Part shown: positions 33,456 to 45,960 of the stretch, in pieces | How positions within the stretch are numbered: the first letter of the stretch is position 1 | Layout: each line of letters opens with the position of its first letter | Assembly: GCA_020746995.1 (NCBI GenBank) | Contig: JAGPXD010000004.1 | Location: 3,100,001 to 3,164,000, forward strand | DNA length: 64,000 nucleotides | DNA from: Plectosphaerella cucumerina | Lineage: Eukaryota > Ascomycota > Sordariomycetes > Glomerellales > Plectosphaerellaceae | Direction: 5' to 3' | Translations under genes and position numbers: made by a program | The notes under the pieces: model-generated | Seen by the model: the letters and a program-made list of their open reading frames with translations, nothing else | Told to the model about the DNA's origin: nothing | The model's database searches: none

Positions 33456-35148
33456 ATCCGTTCACCACCTGATACCACTCGCCCCATCTCGGTAATGTCA
33501 TCCTGAGATGGTTTCATAGTCGCGGCGCTCCGTCCGCCGCGAGGCGTCACCCAACCTCCCCCCGCTGGAGGTCTGGGGCCTGTCTGCTAGCAGAAGGCTA
33601 GCTGGTGACGATTCTGGCAAGGGAGGACATGGAGTAGAGGATTCGGATGCGTTGGAAGGAAAATACCTGGCATGGATGCGCTGACAACCCCCCGTTCACG
33701 GAAACCTTTTTGGAGGCTGGGGTCCTCTTTTGGAAGCTTCTTCTACTGTGGCAGATGGCCGTCCCAAAAGAACCTTTTTCTCTCCTCCCCTCGATTCCTC
33801 TATTCCCCATGCCTTCGATGTATTGCCCCCCCTTCCTTCTTCTTCCTTATGCCCGAGATAATCCAGCTTTGATTTCGTAACCCTCCCCATCTGCGCCCCC
33901 TGCGATGTTTCTATGCGTCCACTGCCCCCGTCCCCTGCCGTTCTGCAGCCGCCCCCGATTTCCATGACGATAGGTGGTGGAGGTTTCCCGCGAGGGAGGC
34001 GCCAGCTGTGGAGGATATCATGTCTAATGACGACCCCGTTGGTATTCACGTTCTTCTGCGTTTGTCTGCCGCGCGGCCTTCTACCCCCTTTTCCTCACGT
34101 TTTTGACCAGGGATATTTCGTGGTGGACAGGGCGCGCGAGCGCAGTAAATTCCTAGATCAGACGGCCTTTTCGTCCCCCCTCCCTCGTCCCCCCTGCCCC
34201 TAGCAGAAAGCAAAATTACAAAATCAATACAGCTAAACTGTACATCTGCGCTTTTGCCGCTCTGTAGGTAAATTATCATGCATATGCCCGCCTCGTCGTG
34301 TCGCGCTGCGGCAAAAAAAGACGCCATCTCACATGGCGGGTGCGGTGCAGTGCGGTGCGGTCTGGTGCGGGGTATCTTGCATCACACAACAACAACAAAA
34401 GTCTGCGCAGCGGGCGCGGGCGCGCAGTTGGTGGTGGTGGTGGTGGTGGTACGACGGGGGGCACCGCCACGCAGCACCAGCACCTGGCTTGTAGGTTTTT
34501 GCCCTTTGCTTTTTCTTCCTTTCCCTTCCCTTCCTTCGCACGTCGGAGGGACACGGGGTCAAGGATAGGCCAATGGGGTGATGAGGACTCGGTGATGGGT
34601 GCATGTTGCGCGGGGAGGGGCCGCCTCGGTTTACACAAGGTTCACCAACCAACGCCCGCGCGGGCGCCGTGGTGCGCGGATAGATGCCTGACGGCTTCCG
34701 TGAGTGTGTGTGGACAGCAGAGATAAGGCGAGTTGGTACACGACATTGCGCACGCGACTTGGGATTTACTGCTCTTGGGCTTGAGTGTCGATTCATGTTC
34801 GTCGTGAAAATTACATAGGTTCTTGTCCTGTCCTATACCATCTGGGGTCGAATCGGCAAGTGCTCGTTCTTTCTGACACACCAGCCTCCCTGTCCTAGGT
34901 GTCATCGTGGCGCCCGGCAGTAAGTGAGTGGTGATGATTCTCCGGGTCACCTCGCCTCGCACCACACCCCTATTATCCATCCAGAGAACCACCCCTCCCC
35001 GTCGTGATCAGTCATATTAAACCCGCGAGGTCGGGCTGCGAGGTGCATCGTCCGATCTCTCCTCTGCCATATGCAGGAAGGAGGAACCTGGCGGTGGGAG
35101 AGCGGACGGCTTTGTAGGCTTGTAGCCTCGTGGCTCGGCAATGCACAG
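33456..35148. other. convergent intergenic with simple repeats
   Basis: The 3' flanks of 14-3-3 and the hypothetical gene. It holds an ACA run near 34385-34399 and a GGT repeat at 34430-34450. No gene seen. Confidence 0.5.
34430..34450 (+). repeat. GGT trinucleotide repeat x7
   Basis: Seven perfect GGT units: a simple microsatellite. Confidence 0.8.
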
Positions 35149-36273
35149 TCAGGCCGGTGCTTGGACGGGTGGGGCCGCCCTCCGGGCCATGGGGTTACCC
35201 TTGCCGGAACTCGCCTGGGGTCTGCTGCTCGGGGTCTCGTCGACGCAGGGGTCGCCCAGGTCTTTGACGCGGTTGAGCAGCTGCTGGGCGCGTGCCATAC
35301 GCTCCATGCCGCGGGCCGCCTGCCTCATCCGCTGCGTGACGACGGGATTGGCGGCCGCGTCTTCCTCGTTGGTAGAGAGGCTCAGGGAGTCGTCGGCCTG
35401 CTTGTCGCCTCGTGGAGGGGACGAGGACGACCTCATGCCGGAGTGGGCGCATTGGCCGGCACGCCGGTACGTCAGGTTCTCCGAGTGACCGGCCGGCATC
35501 TGCGTTTTAAGCACCTCGTTGACCTGGTTGAGGTCGAGACTGGCCTTGCCGCCAAAAACGGAACGCTTCTTTCCACCGCTGCTGCCGTGGTGTTCATGGC
35601 GCTGCCTGTCACGGTGCGTCTGCTTCATCTTGTTCTTGCGGCTTTCGGCAAAGGAATCCCTCGACGTCGGCTGGACGCCTGCTGTCGCACCCGGCGGCGG
35701 GGCAACGGCGGCGCCCTGATCGGCACCTCGCGGTATGTGCGGCCGTTTGTCGCTGGCCCTCCTGTCGCCGAGGCCGATGCGGGTGGTGAGCTGTTTCAGC
35801 ATTCTCGAGATGGAGGAAGTGCGCCGCTGCTGGGGTATCTCGGCGTACTCGTCCACCTCCTTCTCGCCCATGAAGGACGGAGCGCCGAGCCGGCAGCAGT
35901 GACGGCACTGGGGCGCGGCCGAGGCGGAGCCGGGCCCGTCGGGCTTCCATGCGCTCACGGTCGTAGCGGGGGAGTCGACGGGTTCCTGGACGCTCGGGAG
36001 CTCGCCGGCGGCGGTGGTGTTGCTGGCGGCGGCGCCCCATGAGGCGGTCGAGTCGACAAAGGAGGATGGCGGCGAGGAGCCGATGCAGGTGCAGTCGGAG
36101 GCGCTGACGGCGACAATGTCACGCCACGCCTCGACGCGGGCGTTGCGCTGCTTCCTGATCAGGCGGGCCTGCTCTCGTGCCTCTGCGCTGGGGTTTCCGT
36201 CGCCCATGTCCTTGACGGGCGTGAGCGTCGCAGGCCGGGTGGCGGCATCGTCGAGCTGGGCGTCCAGGTCCAT
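35149..36273 (-). CDS. hypothetical basic, low-complexity protein
   Basis: Single exon, 374 residues from the ATG at 36273. I recognise no domain. Codons from the start onward show strong C/G third-position preference (runs such as GCC GCC GCC AGC AAC ACC), which supports real coding. The N terminus has a charged helix (AEAREQARLIRKQRNARVEA) followed by VSASDCTCIGSS. A CRHCC cluster lies near residue 118, and the middle and C terminus are Arg/Ser-rich with a helical QRMRQAARGMERMARAQQLL segment. No signal peptide or membrane segment follows the chosen ATG. The frame is open a further 465 nt upstream, but with weaker bias and no motif, so the internal ATG is preferred. Possibly a nuclear or signalling scaffold, but that is a guess. 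Confidence 0.65.
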   Translation of the reverse strand: MDLDAQLDDAATRPATLTPVKDMGDGNPSAEAREQARLIRKQRNARVEAWRDIVAVSASDCTCIGSSPPSSFVDSTASWGAAASNTTAAGELPSVQEPVDSPATTVSAWKPDGPGSASAAPQCRHCCRLGAPSFMGEKEVDEYAEIPQQRRTSSISRMLKQLTTRIGLGDRRASDKRPHIPRGADQGAAVAPPPGATAGVQPTSRDSFAESRKNKMKQTHRDRQRHEHHGSSGGKKRSVFGGKASLDLNQVNEVLKTQMPAGHSENLTYRRAGQCAHSGMRSSSSPPRGDKQADDSLSLSTNEEDAAANPVVTQRMRQAARGMERMARAQQLLNRVKDLGDPCVDETPSSRPQASSGKGNPMARRAAPPVQAPA

Positions 36274-38085
36274 GGCGGCTCGCTGCTTCAGTGGTTCACT
36301 CTGCTCTGCGGTTGCTGCTGGGAGTGCTCCGACGAGCGAGTGGGCAGGACCATGCCCGGGTCTATGTACCGCGAATTCGGGACTTGGAGGAGGAAGTGGA
36401 GGGCCGATTCTTCTCGCGGGAACAATGCCAGGACCAAGATTCCAGCTCTTTTCCCCCCCGTCTGACTCGGTTGACTTTCTTGGCCAGAGAGCGGTGTGGG
36501 ACGTGGAATAGGGCGGCGAGGCTGGGCCAGAGTCAGCCACATGTCTCGCCCTGAAAATCACCGGGGCGACGACGGGGGAGAAATGGAGGTTTCCACTCAC
36601 CTTTGTTCGAGAGAATTTGGAAGGGTTGGAGATGGTCGTAGCACAGGCGGATCCTCGAAAGATATGGATGCCAGGAAAGTGTGTGTGTGTTTTCGTGTCG
36701 TGGTATCGTTCACGTGCCGTTTCGTTTTCCTCTTGCACGGGTTCGGCCGGGGTTCAGGGGTCCATATCGCGGTCGATTCAGGGCACCGGGAGAAGCAGAG
36801 ATACACGCAGGTTGAGGGTGGGCGGATGAGGGCTTGGTGACGAGGGGAGGCGAGGAGGGCGGACGGTGGGCGAAGGAGGGAAGAAGATGGATAGGTCAGG
36901 ATGGGATGGGACGGACGGTGTGCTTGAAATAAGCTAGGTTCCTTCCCGTGCGCAGAGTCAAAGTGAGGTAAGGCACCTACCGCAAAAAGGACGGAGTGTA
37001 CTCAAGTCAGAAAAGGCAAGGTAAGGTAGGTAGGTTAGGTAGGTAGCGGCTGGGGACAGTCAAGCTCGTACGAGAAGGGACGGGTCCAGGGCAAAGGTAC
37101 ATTCCAACGCAATGGAAGGTGAGTTGCCCCCAGTGGTCGAGGCCGTCCACGTCTTCTCCGAGTCGACGGGAGGACGCTTCCCTTCCTTCCCACTGCAGCA
37201 TGCCGCGGGTGCAGTGCTGAGGTGGTACAAGTCGGTCCCACCCGCCCACCCCCGAGATGACGTTCCATGGCGCTGCTAGCGCATCCGAGATCGCTGAGGC
37301 GGACGTCCGTTCACGCCGGGGCCTTCTGAGGCCGTGGCCGGAAAGGCACTAAACCCTCGCCATCCCACATTTTAGCATTGCCGCCTCCCCTCTGGCACCC
37401 AGCCCCAGGGAACCACCTCGGCGCATCGAGTGCGGCCGCCGGGACGAGGTCGTCGCTCGAGCTCGAGCCTTTTCCAGGCTATCCGTGAGCTGTGCTCGTG
37501 CCCTTGGGGGGGGGCGAAAGATGTATAGTTCCCCCGCCGGCTTGAACCGAGCCCATCCGTGCTAATAAGCTTCCATCTGGAGGGGGCCAAGAAGGGCCAA
37601 GGCTGGGGTACCTGGCCACCCGCTTGTTCAGCACCGCAAGAGCACCGCAAGAGCAACCAGCACAAGTACCTACTTCCAATTGTGTGCTACCCTCCATTTC
37701 ACACGTCTGCCGCCGCGGGCTTGACACCGGGAAGCCGTCTTCGGCCCACGGCTGCATGCGACACCTCCGCCTGACTCGCGCCACCTCCCCCCCTGAGTCA
37801 CCTGCACTTGGACAGACATCACACGATGAACCATTCCCTCGGTCTGGACCTTAGGCCTGGACCTGGACCTGGACTTGAACGTCGCTTGTACTTGAATGCT
37901 TGGCATCACATTCCCCTTTCTGAAGCTTTTCCGACCTCTGTCCCCGTCTTCGTTGATGCGTGGTTCTCGTGATACCCCATGCAAAAGGACTCCTCCCGTT
38001 TCTGCCGAATCATCCAAAATCATGCCTCGATACCAATAAAGGCCTACTGCGTCGCCACGAGCACTCCGACCGACCCAACTATATA
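36274..38085. other. intergenic between hypothetical gene and synaptojanin
   Basis: Holds a TAGG-type promoter repeat at about 37021-37047 and a CCTGGA run near 37856-37873. No gene seen. Confidence 0.5.
37021..37047 (+). repeat. GGTAGG/TTAGG-type short repeat
   Basis: GTAAGG, then GTAGGTAGGTTAGGTAGGTAG: five or six degenerate TAGG units, about 750 bp upstream of the hypothetical gene start at 36273. Related CCTA/TAGG words occur near 10380, 14990 and 31710. Confidence 0.6.
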
Positions 38086-41000
38086 TCAACGCCCATAGTT
38101 GCTCGGGGTCAGCGTCTCCCAGCCGCCCATGTCTCGTGGGCTCCCATCATCATCCAAAGAGTCGAGCAGATCGACCGGCGCCGCCTTCTGGATCTTCTTA
38201 GGCGTCGGGGACTGGCGCGGTCGCTGCTCACCTGCCCGCATCCCCGGCAGCTGCACGGCGCCGGGCCTCGACGACTGGCCATCTCCTCCCCAGGTCTCGA
38301 CCCGCCGGCCGAGGCCACTCTGCAGTCGCCCTTGGTCTGACAAGGCCGACGTCGGTCTCTGACCGTTATTGTTTCCGAACCCGGTCGATGACCTGATGGG
38401 TAGTTGCGGTGGCTGCTCCTCTGCTGCACGGCCGGTCCCATTGCTCCCAGCTCTGAACGCTGTTGTTGGCGACCCAGATGCCAGGTGCAATGGCTTCTTC
38501 GCGACAGGAGGTGGCGGCTTGCCCTTTGAGTGCTGCGACAGCTGGGACAGCTCGGACAAAGCCGATGATGGCCGAGGGGGTGCCGCTGGCTGCGGCTGCA
38601 TCTTGCTAAAGGTAAGAGGTGCCTCCGCCGACCCGGACCCGGAAGACATCCCCGTCTGCCGTCTCGGGGGTGGAGGCGGCGGTGGTGTTCCATCGAGCTG
38701 TGATCTGTGGTCCTCTCTCAGTGGAGGTCTTCTGGGCGCCGAGCTTGGTGTCGACGTCAAGAAGTCGCCTGGGATCTGGATATGCTCGTAGGGTGAGCTG
38801 GACAGGTTGCCCGAAAACGACGACACCCTCGCCCTGGGCACCGAGATCCAGTCCGGTTCCTGCGACGGCGTGAATGGGTTCGCCGACATGTTGGGGTTCA
38901 ACACCGTCGACTGAGAGCCCGACGCCTTTGGTGGCTGGATATTCGCCCGAGCTGGCTGCCTGTTGTCAAGCCACCACTTGTTCCGGTCAGAGCTCGCCGC
39001 TGGCAGACCAGGCTCAATCGAGTCGTAGCCGATGAGGTCTTCGTCCTCCGTGTCCTCACTGCTGAGGCTCACTGCCGTGATATCTCCCACGTCGGACTTG
39101 CGCTGCTGGTACAGCTCCTGGCTGATGCGCTCACGCATGGCTTCGTCCACGATATTGACGGTGCATTGGAACGTGGCGTAGACAGGGCGATGGTCCGAGA
39201 ACTTGAGGGGCGCCGAGTTATACGACGACTGGCGCAGGTACTGCCCCTTTCTCAGGATCCGGTCCGTCCAGGCGGGGATACGAGCTTTCTCGCTATTATA
39301 TCACGTCAGCATATCCGCCACGATGTTTCGGCAGTGAGATGACAGCTCACGATGTGTCGTAGGTGTCGGTCCCGAGATCAAACTTGTATGTCGGCAGGAA
39401 GTTGATGCGAGCCTCAGAGTAATATGGGAAGGCTAGGCCAGCGACCATCTGCAGGTTGAGCTGGTCGTTCTCGTACAGAGCGGCCAGGTTCTTTTGCTTC
39501 ACGAGACTGCGCGCCGCATCAGGGCCAAGGCCGATGCGGTAGTTGAAGTCGCCGAGCCAGATGACGGCGTCTGTATCCAGATCAGCTCCTATGCCCATAA
39601 TCATAGGATTTCATGTGACATACCATGGTTATCAATGCCCCGGTTGCGCTGGAACCGCAGGCCCTCGCTGATGACGGCATAGTCCCGGTTCCTCTCGTCG
39701 TAGTTTGCAAATCCGGCCGCCAGATGAGCCGTCACGAAGCAGACGGGGGTGCTGGCGAAATCAAACCGAATAGCCACCGCGCCCTTGTTGCCAGCCATGC
39801 CCGACAGGCCCGTCTTTTTGACGCTGCCCTCAACATTTTTTATGCTTTTCAGCACCGAGACCTTGACGAAGATGCACAGTGCCGCGCCGACGAGCTGTCC
39901 GCTCCGAAGCAGGACATAGCGCTCGCCCCGATCCTGCGCGTGCTTATTAAGCGTCCGCTTCACAGCCTTTTCCCAGAGCTGCTTCCGAGTCGGGTCGCTG
40001 TTCATGATCTGCTGGGGGCTCAGTTCGACGATTTCCTGGAAACCGACGGCGACAATATCGGGGAGTAGGCTGCCCAGTTCTTCGGGGCAAAGCCAAGGAG
40101 AGAGGTCATGGTCGATGCCTTCTGTCCGGCCGTTGAGGTTAAAGGTGCCGACCAAGCTGATGTCACATGATTAGCCAACACAGAAAGAAGCCATAGAATC
40201 AGGGCACACTCACATGCTGATGTCCTTCTGAGACGAGAATTCAGAGCTTCTCTTGGCCAGCTCCATGGTGACAAACTCGCTGATGGGGTCGAAGAGGATG
40301 ACTGGGTTTTGCCCTACCAGTCTTCCTAGAAGGGTGTCGATAGTCGTCTGCTTCGCAGCGTCGGTAAAGTTGTTGTGGTACAAGCGCTGCATAGACTTGC
40401 GAGCGTCTGCAATGGCGCCAGCCAACGACATCTTTCCGGTACGCGTATACGATGACTTGAGTGCACCGGTGCCTGCATAGATCTTGGAGAGTGCATCGCC
40501 GTTGTCCGCCCACAGGGTTGAGTGCCTCAGCCAGAAGTCAGAGGTGGCATATTCGCCTCGCTGAGCGAGGAAGGCCTCGGTCGCCATCTGACTGATGAGA
40601 GTCTGGATCAGGTTGGTCCTGTCGAGGCAGTCGAGGCAATTTGTGCGGAAGACACCCTCCTGCTGGAGGAGCACGACCATGCGCGCACTCCCCCCGTTGG
40701 TGATGGTCTTAGCATCATCAGCGGCGTCCTCAGATTCTTCGGCAAGATAGTAGGCGAATGCGTCCGTTGAGTTCTCGATATGATGGCGGATGGTCTTGGC
40801 CGCCTCGTAGCCGGCACCACCTCGTGTCTCGGCGTGGAAGTCGTAGTGCGTCTCTCTGAGAAGGGCATGGTCCCGGGACTGCTCTGGGCCAACTTGACTC
40901 AGGGGGCTGCGCATGATGGCCTTGTGGTAGAGGTGGCTGAGCTGGGCCTCGCCCGGCTTCTCCTCGCTGAGGAGGTTGACGACGTGAACGGCGCCGTAAG

Positions 41001-42162
41001 CGTGCTCGAGGTCTTCAAAGTGCTTGTCGAATGCAGGCTGTGCTCCTTCAGGTGGCCTCGTCACGGTGATGTTCTGCTTGCCGGGGAGCAGATCGGCCGC
41101 CTGCTCCCAGAACAGAGGCACGGAGCCGCGCACCTGACCGTATGAGAAGAGGGTGCCTCTGGGGCTCCAGTAGATTGTCTCCGTCTCGACAAAGTTGGCC
41201 ACATTGCCATCGTCGTCGATGCCACGCGAGTTGAATCTTGTGCCTGCCCTCCGACATGAAAGTCTCGATATGACGGTCAGGTAGGAGGGGAGACCGGTGC
41301 CCGTGGTCTTTAGCGGGGCGCTGACTTGCGGGATGGCGATTGTACGGCAGAAACCGCGGATGGCGGAGGTGAGGATCCTCGAGGAGTCGAGAATCTCTCG
41401 TTCATGAGGCACCAGACGCCCGCGGAACTGAACAAGAGGGCTAATCATGAACGAGTTCCAGAGGAACGAGTCGTCGAAGTTGTCAATCTCGAAGAGGGCC
41501 GAGTTGACGGGTCTGTCCTGCAGCCGGTTGGTAACGTCGAAGTCTGTGCTGTAGTAAAAGGATCCGTTGCTGAGAAGCTTGCGCAGCTCCAGGCAGGGGT
41601 GCTCCAGAGTTATATCTCGGCGACTGAGGTTCTGCCCAAAGGCGTTTGGGCCGTAGGGATCCGAGTTGTCTGGGTCAGGGATGTCCAGTGCGACGACGTC
41701 GTCCCAGCGGTCGCTGTTCAAGCAGAAGAACTCGACGCTGGCGATCTTCTCGACGGTCTCGCCTGGCCGCAGGGTGGCCACGCGGGCGGCATGCGTGACG
41801 ACGGAAAGGAATACATCTCCGTCTACCGAGATCAGACCCAGGGTGCCGAAGATGGGGCGGGGGATGAGGGCACGGTAGTCGGCCAGGGTATTCTTGGTGA
41901 TGGGGGTGAACTCGACCATGCACTTTGCCGCGGTCGAGTCGGCGCCATTGCCCCGAGGACGCGACGGGGGCGGCGGGAAGGCATGTCCATTGCCGAGAGA
42001 CTCGCCCCCGACGGACGAGTTGGAGCTGTATCGGAAGATGAGGGCGTGGGTGGAGGAGACGATGGCGACGGAGCGGTGGGGGTAGTCGCGGATGTAAAGC
42101 TGGCTGGACTTTTCGGGGGCCAGGGCCTGCACGGTCACATGGCTCCCGGCGTTGTAGTCCAT
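38086..42162 (-). CDS. synaptojanin-type phosphoinositide phosphatase (Sac1 + 5-phosphatase)
   Basis: Predicted 1302 residues from exons complement(40214-42162), complement(39624-40156), complement(39351-39570) and complement(38086-39292), all with GT-AG introns of 53-58 nt. An N-terminal Sac domain (about residues 60-600) has the CX5RT active site in NCLDCLDRTN near residue 510. An inositol polyphosphate 5-phosphatase domain (about 650-955) starts at LVGTFNLNGR and carries VGFQEIVEL, WLGDFNYRI, PAWTDRIL and SDHRPVYA. The tail is Pro-rich with PPPPPPPRR runs and an NPF motif (SANPFTPS) that could bind EH-domain endocytic proteins. This is the architecture of yeast Inp51-Inp53. It should turn PI(4,5)P2 and PI4P over at endocytic sites and the trans-Golgi. 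Which Inp paralog it matches cannot be decided from sequence alone. Confidence 0.95.
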
Positions 42163-43537
42163 CGTGACGGGCGGCTGCGATCAGTCGGTTCGAGTGTCTA
42201 GAGGAGGCGCATGTCGGGATAGGGTCGGAGGGCGCTCGGTGTGTCTTCGAAGGGTCGGTCAGTCGAGAGGCAGTCTGCCGGGGGGGACTGGGGCGGGAGA
42301 CGGTGTCAATGACTGATGATTGGCGGTACAAACATCCGAAATGTTGCACAGGAACGCGCGCAGCCTGTTTGGCAGTAAATGGGGCTGTCGACGGGTAGAG
42401 GTTGATGGAGATGTGTGGCAGTGGAAATGGTGAGAGTGCGGTATGACGTTGCAACTGGCCAGGATGCACCACCATCTGTGGGCGTGAGGTGGCTCAGGCG
42501 CTGGCGCTAGATTTGGCGGGGCGCGGGGGACGGGAGCTGGGAGCTTCAGGGACAACGACACTCAGCCTCTCAGGCCAGTGGCAGCACATCTGTATCAGAC
42601 ACAACACGAGCTGCGTGGTGTTGCATTCTCTTAATGGCTATGTATTGACAAGCTAGGATCCTGTGAATCATCTGCTGAACATTTGACTCCCTGAACCATC
42701 AAGGAACACAACTGATGTGGTACATGCAGAGCCTTCCTTCTCTAGTTTAACTTGCAACCCTCACATGCTACCTCCGGTACGAAAGCAAAAATATGAAGAG
42801 TGCAGCCTAGCAAAGCACTTGCTTGCTGGCAAAAACTCTCCAGTGCTCTTCAGGAGGTAGGAATGGCAGCTGCCTCGTTGGAGTCGACTCTTGGGAAAGA
42901 AACGTAGAAGAATAGAAGCTTCTGGCGCAAATGATGCAGCTGCAGAAGTGTAAACTCGACTTGAAAGTAAAGGCTTCAGATGGTATAGTTGTGATCATGC
43001 ACCACTTGGGTGCGTTCATCCTCTTCCTATCATGTATTTGAATGGGGTATCGTCATTAGCCATGATGGAAAAGAGGAAGTAAGTTTTCGGCCCTCGAAAA
43101 AATCGAGCTTTTTGATGGGCTCCGCTGCCGCCAGCCGGAGATGGCCCATGCGCCGCCTGTAGTGGGGGCTGCTGCCGTGCACGCGCCAAGCTGGGACGTG
43201 CAGGCAAGCAGCCAAGCCACTTCCATCTGATGAACCGCCGCCACTCAATGCTGGCCTGGGCTTTGGGCCTGTCAATCAATGCCCCCAGCCAATTCTTTTT
43301 GCGCGCCAGCTCCTTGTCGCCGTCGCCGCATCCAGCCCGAGCCTTTCTTGCACCTTCCACCCCATCGCTGGTTATCCACCAACGACGACAGAACGCTCGT
43401 TCTCTCTAGCTTCGCCATCGCCGCGCCTTCGATTCTCGGTCATTCAACCTTTACAAGTTTGAACCCATCCCACCGTTTCCAGGCTCGTTCCCAGCTCCTG
43501 TCGCAACCTTCGATCGAGCAGGCACCGCATCGCGACC
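42163..43537. other. divergent region between synaptojanin and PRP39
   Basis: A/T-richer around 42600-43060. Promoters of both genes are expected here. No gene or clear motif seen. Confidence 0.5.
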
Positions 43538-45960
43538 ATGTCCGACTTTGACCACTACGGCGCCTCGGGCGAGGAGGATGTCGAGATCAAGACAATCCAA
43601 GCAGAAGTCGTACGTCCTCCCCCTGGACCACCCTCTCCCCAGCATTATGCTATCCATATGCGACACATTGCTGACCATCCTCGCCTTCAGGAACTCGACC
43701 CCGACAACTTCGAGACATGGGAGAAGCTCATCCGCGCCTGCGAAGGCCAGGAGGGCGGACTGAACCGAAACTCCAGCCCCCAAGCCCTCGCATCGATGCG
43801 CAGCGCCTACGACGGATTCCTCGCAAAGTTCCCCCTCCTGTTCGGCTACTGGAAAAAGTACGCCGATCTTGAGTTCAACATCGCCGGGCCCGAGTCCGCC
43901 GAACTCGTACGTGATGCCCTCATCTCGTCCCCTCCCCCCTGAACAACTGCTTACACAACAGAAGGTCTACGAGCGCGGGTGCGCCAGCATCACCAATTCT
44001 GTCGACTTGTGGACCGACTATTGCTCCTTCAAAATGGAGACGACGCATGTCCCACATCTCGTCAGAGAGTAAGTATACACGGCCGGCTTTTCTTCCAATC
44101 CCCTTCCCCTCCCCCTCCTCCCCCCTCCAAACCTCTGGAACATCACCGTCGTCACAGCGCACCGCTCGGCGGGGTCTCGCATCCGCTCGCGTGGTGGCAT
44201 CATCGCCACGCTCGATGCATGCACAGCTTCCGGTCGCTTCCAGCGCCAGCCGGTGAGGACTGCCAACAGCGGCCACCCCCCCTCGGGATGCTCTCTCACA
44301 CCACATGCCAGGCTTCCTTGACTTCACATGATATGTGGTTGATCCGCCCGCTCTCCGCACCATGTCGCTCTGCGCCCCTGACGCTCGAGGGCTGGCTGCT
44401 CACGGATTGATGCGCTTCCTTCCTCATTCCCCATGGCTTCCCTCGTCTCTCCTGTATAGCAAACCCTCCCTACCATCCAGACCCCTCCCCACCCCCCTTG
44501 TGACCTGATCAAACTTTCTCACACATGTGTACAGGCTCTTCGAGCGAGGTGCCGCACACGTCGGCCTCGACTTCCTCGCCCACCCCTTCTGGGACAAGTA
44601 CCTCGAGTACGAGGAGCGCCAGGAGGCCGAGGCCCAGATCCTGGCCATTCTCCGTCGCATCATTAGCATTCCCATGCACCAGTACGCCCGATACTACGAG
44701 AAGTTCCGCCAGCTGTCACACACGCGCCCCGTCACAGAACTCGTCGATCCGGAAACCCTCACCCAGATCCGGGCCGAGGTTGAGGCACCTTATGCCGGAG
44801 TGCAGAGGCAGGAGCTCGAGGTTGAGCGCGACATTCGTGGAAGGATTGACGCCTTGTACTACGAGACGTTCAACAACACCCAGTCTGAGACGACCAAGAG
44901 ATGGACGTACGAATCGGAGATGAAACGCCCTTACTTCCACGTCACCGAGCTCGAGTACTCACAGGTCATCAACTGGAGGAAGTACCTGGACTTTGAGGAG
45001 GCGCAGGGCGACTATGCCCGCATCGTGTTCCTCTACGAGCGCTGCCTGGTCACCTGCGCCTTCTACGACGAGTTCTGGTTCCGCTACGCCAGGTGGATGT
45101 CGGCGCAGCCCGGCAAGGAAGAGGAGGTGCGGATCATCTACCAACGAGCATGCATGATGTTCGTGCCCATCAGCCGCCCGGGCATCCGTCTCCAGTTTGC
45201 CTACTTCGAGGAGAGCTGCGGCCGCATCGACATGGCTCGCGACATCCACGCCTCCATCCTCATCAAGCTCCCCGACTGCATCGAGGCCATCACATCCTGG
45301 GCGCACCTGCAGCGTCGCCAGAGCGGCCTCGAAGCTGCTATCGACATCTACAAGACGCAGATTGACTCGCCAGAGGTTGATCTCTTCACCAAGGCCGCTC
45401 TGGTGGCGGAGTGGGCGTTCCTGCTTTGGAAGGTTAAAGGCTCCATCGAGGAAGCGCGTAACGTGTTCCTTAAGAACGTGCAGTGGTACGCGGACAGCCG
45501 TCTCTTCTGGGAGAAGTGGGTCGAATTTGAGCTCCAGCAGCCGACCAGTTTGGAGACGGAGGAGCAGCACGGCAAGCGGGTTCAGCAAATCTTCACGGAG
45601 CTGCGGTCTAAGAGCCGCCTGTCGGCGTCGACCAAGATGGAGCTGTTCGAGGCGTACCTGGGTTATCTGCAGCAGCGCGGAGGCAAGGACGCCATGAAGC
45701 AGTTCCTGCAGCTCGATCGCGAGATCTTTGGGTAAGTTGATACGATCCTTGTGTGTTCTTGTCCAACATGCTAACATATCGATAGCCCGGCATCTGTTGC
45801 TGCCGCTGATGGCGCGAGCGCAGCCGGCAAAGAGAACGGCGCGGCCCCTGGAGGCCTGGACGAGTCGACCAGGGCAAAGGCCGAGGCCAAGTATCTCACA
45901 TTCTACCAGCTGCACGCGTCTGCAGGCGCCGAGGGCCAGGGCAACGCTCCCTTCAACTAG
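43538..45960 (+). CDS. PRP39: pre-mRNA splicing factor Prp39
   Basis: Predicted 588 residues from exons 43538-43609, 43691-43906, 43962-44068, 44535-45731 and 45786-45960. A chain of HAT (half-a-TPR) repeats carries the expected Trp/aromatic pattern: FETWEKLIRACE, LLFGYWKKYADLEF, SVDLWTDYCSFKM, PFWDKYLEYEERQ, VINWRKYLDFEEAQGDYAR, DEFWFRYARWMS and RLFWEKWVEFELQQ. This set and order match Prp39, a U1 snRNP-associated protein needed for stable 5' splice-site binding. Introns 1, 2 and 4 are 54-81 nt, while intron 3 is 466 nt. The C terminus (after residue 531) is Ala/Gly-rich and poorly conserved. No paralogous Prp42 gene is seen in the window, and filamentous fungi commonly use a single Prp39-like protein, probably as a homodimer. 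Confidence 0.9.

Noticed and set aside
35071..36042. 323-codon plus-strand frame over the hypothetical gene
   Set aside because: The minus-strand frame has better third-position bias. The plus frame is rich in Gly/Val/Arg as expected of an antisense shadow.
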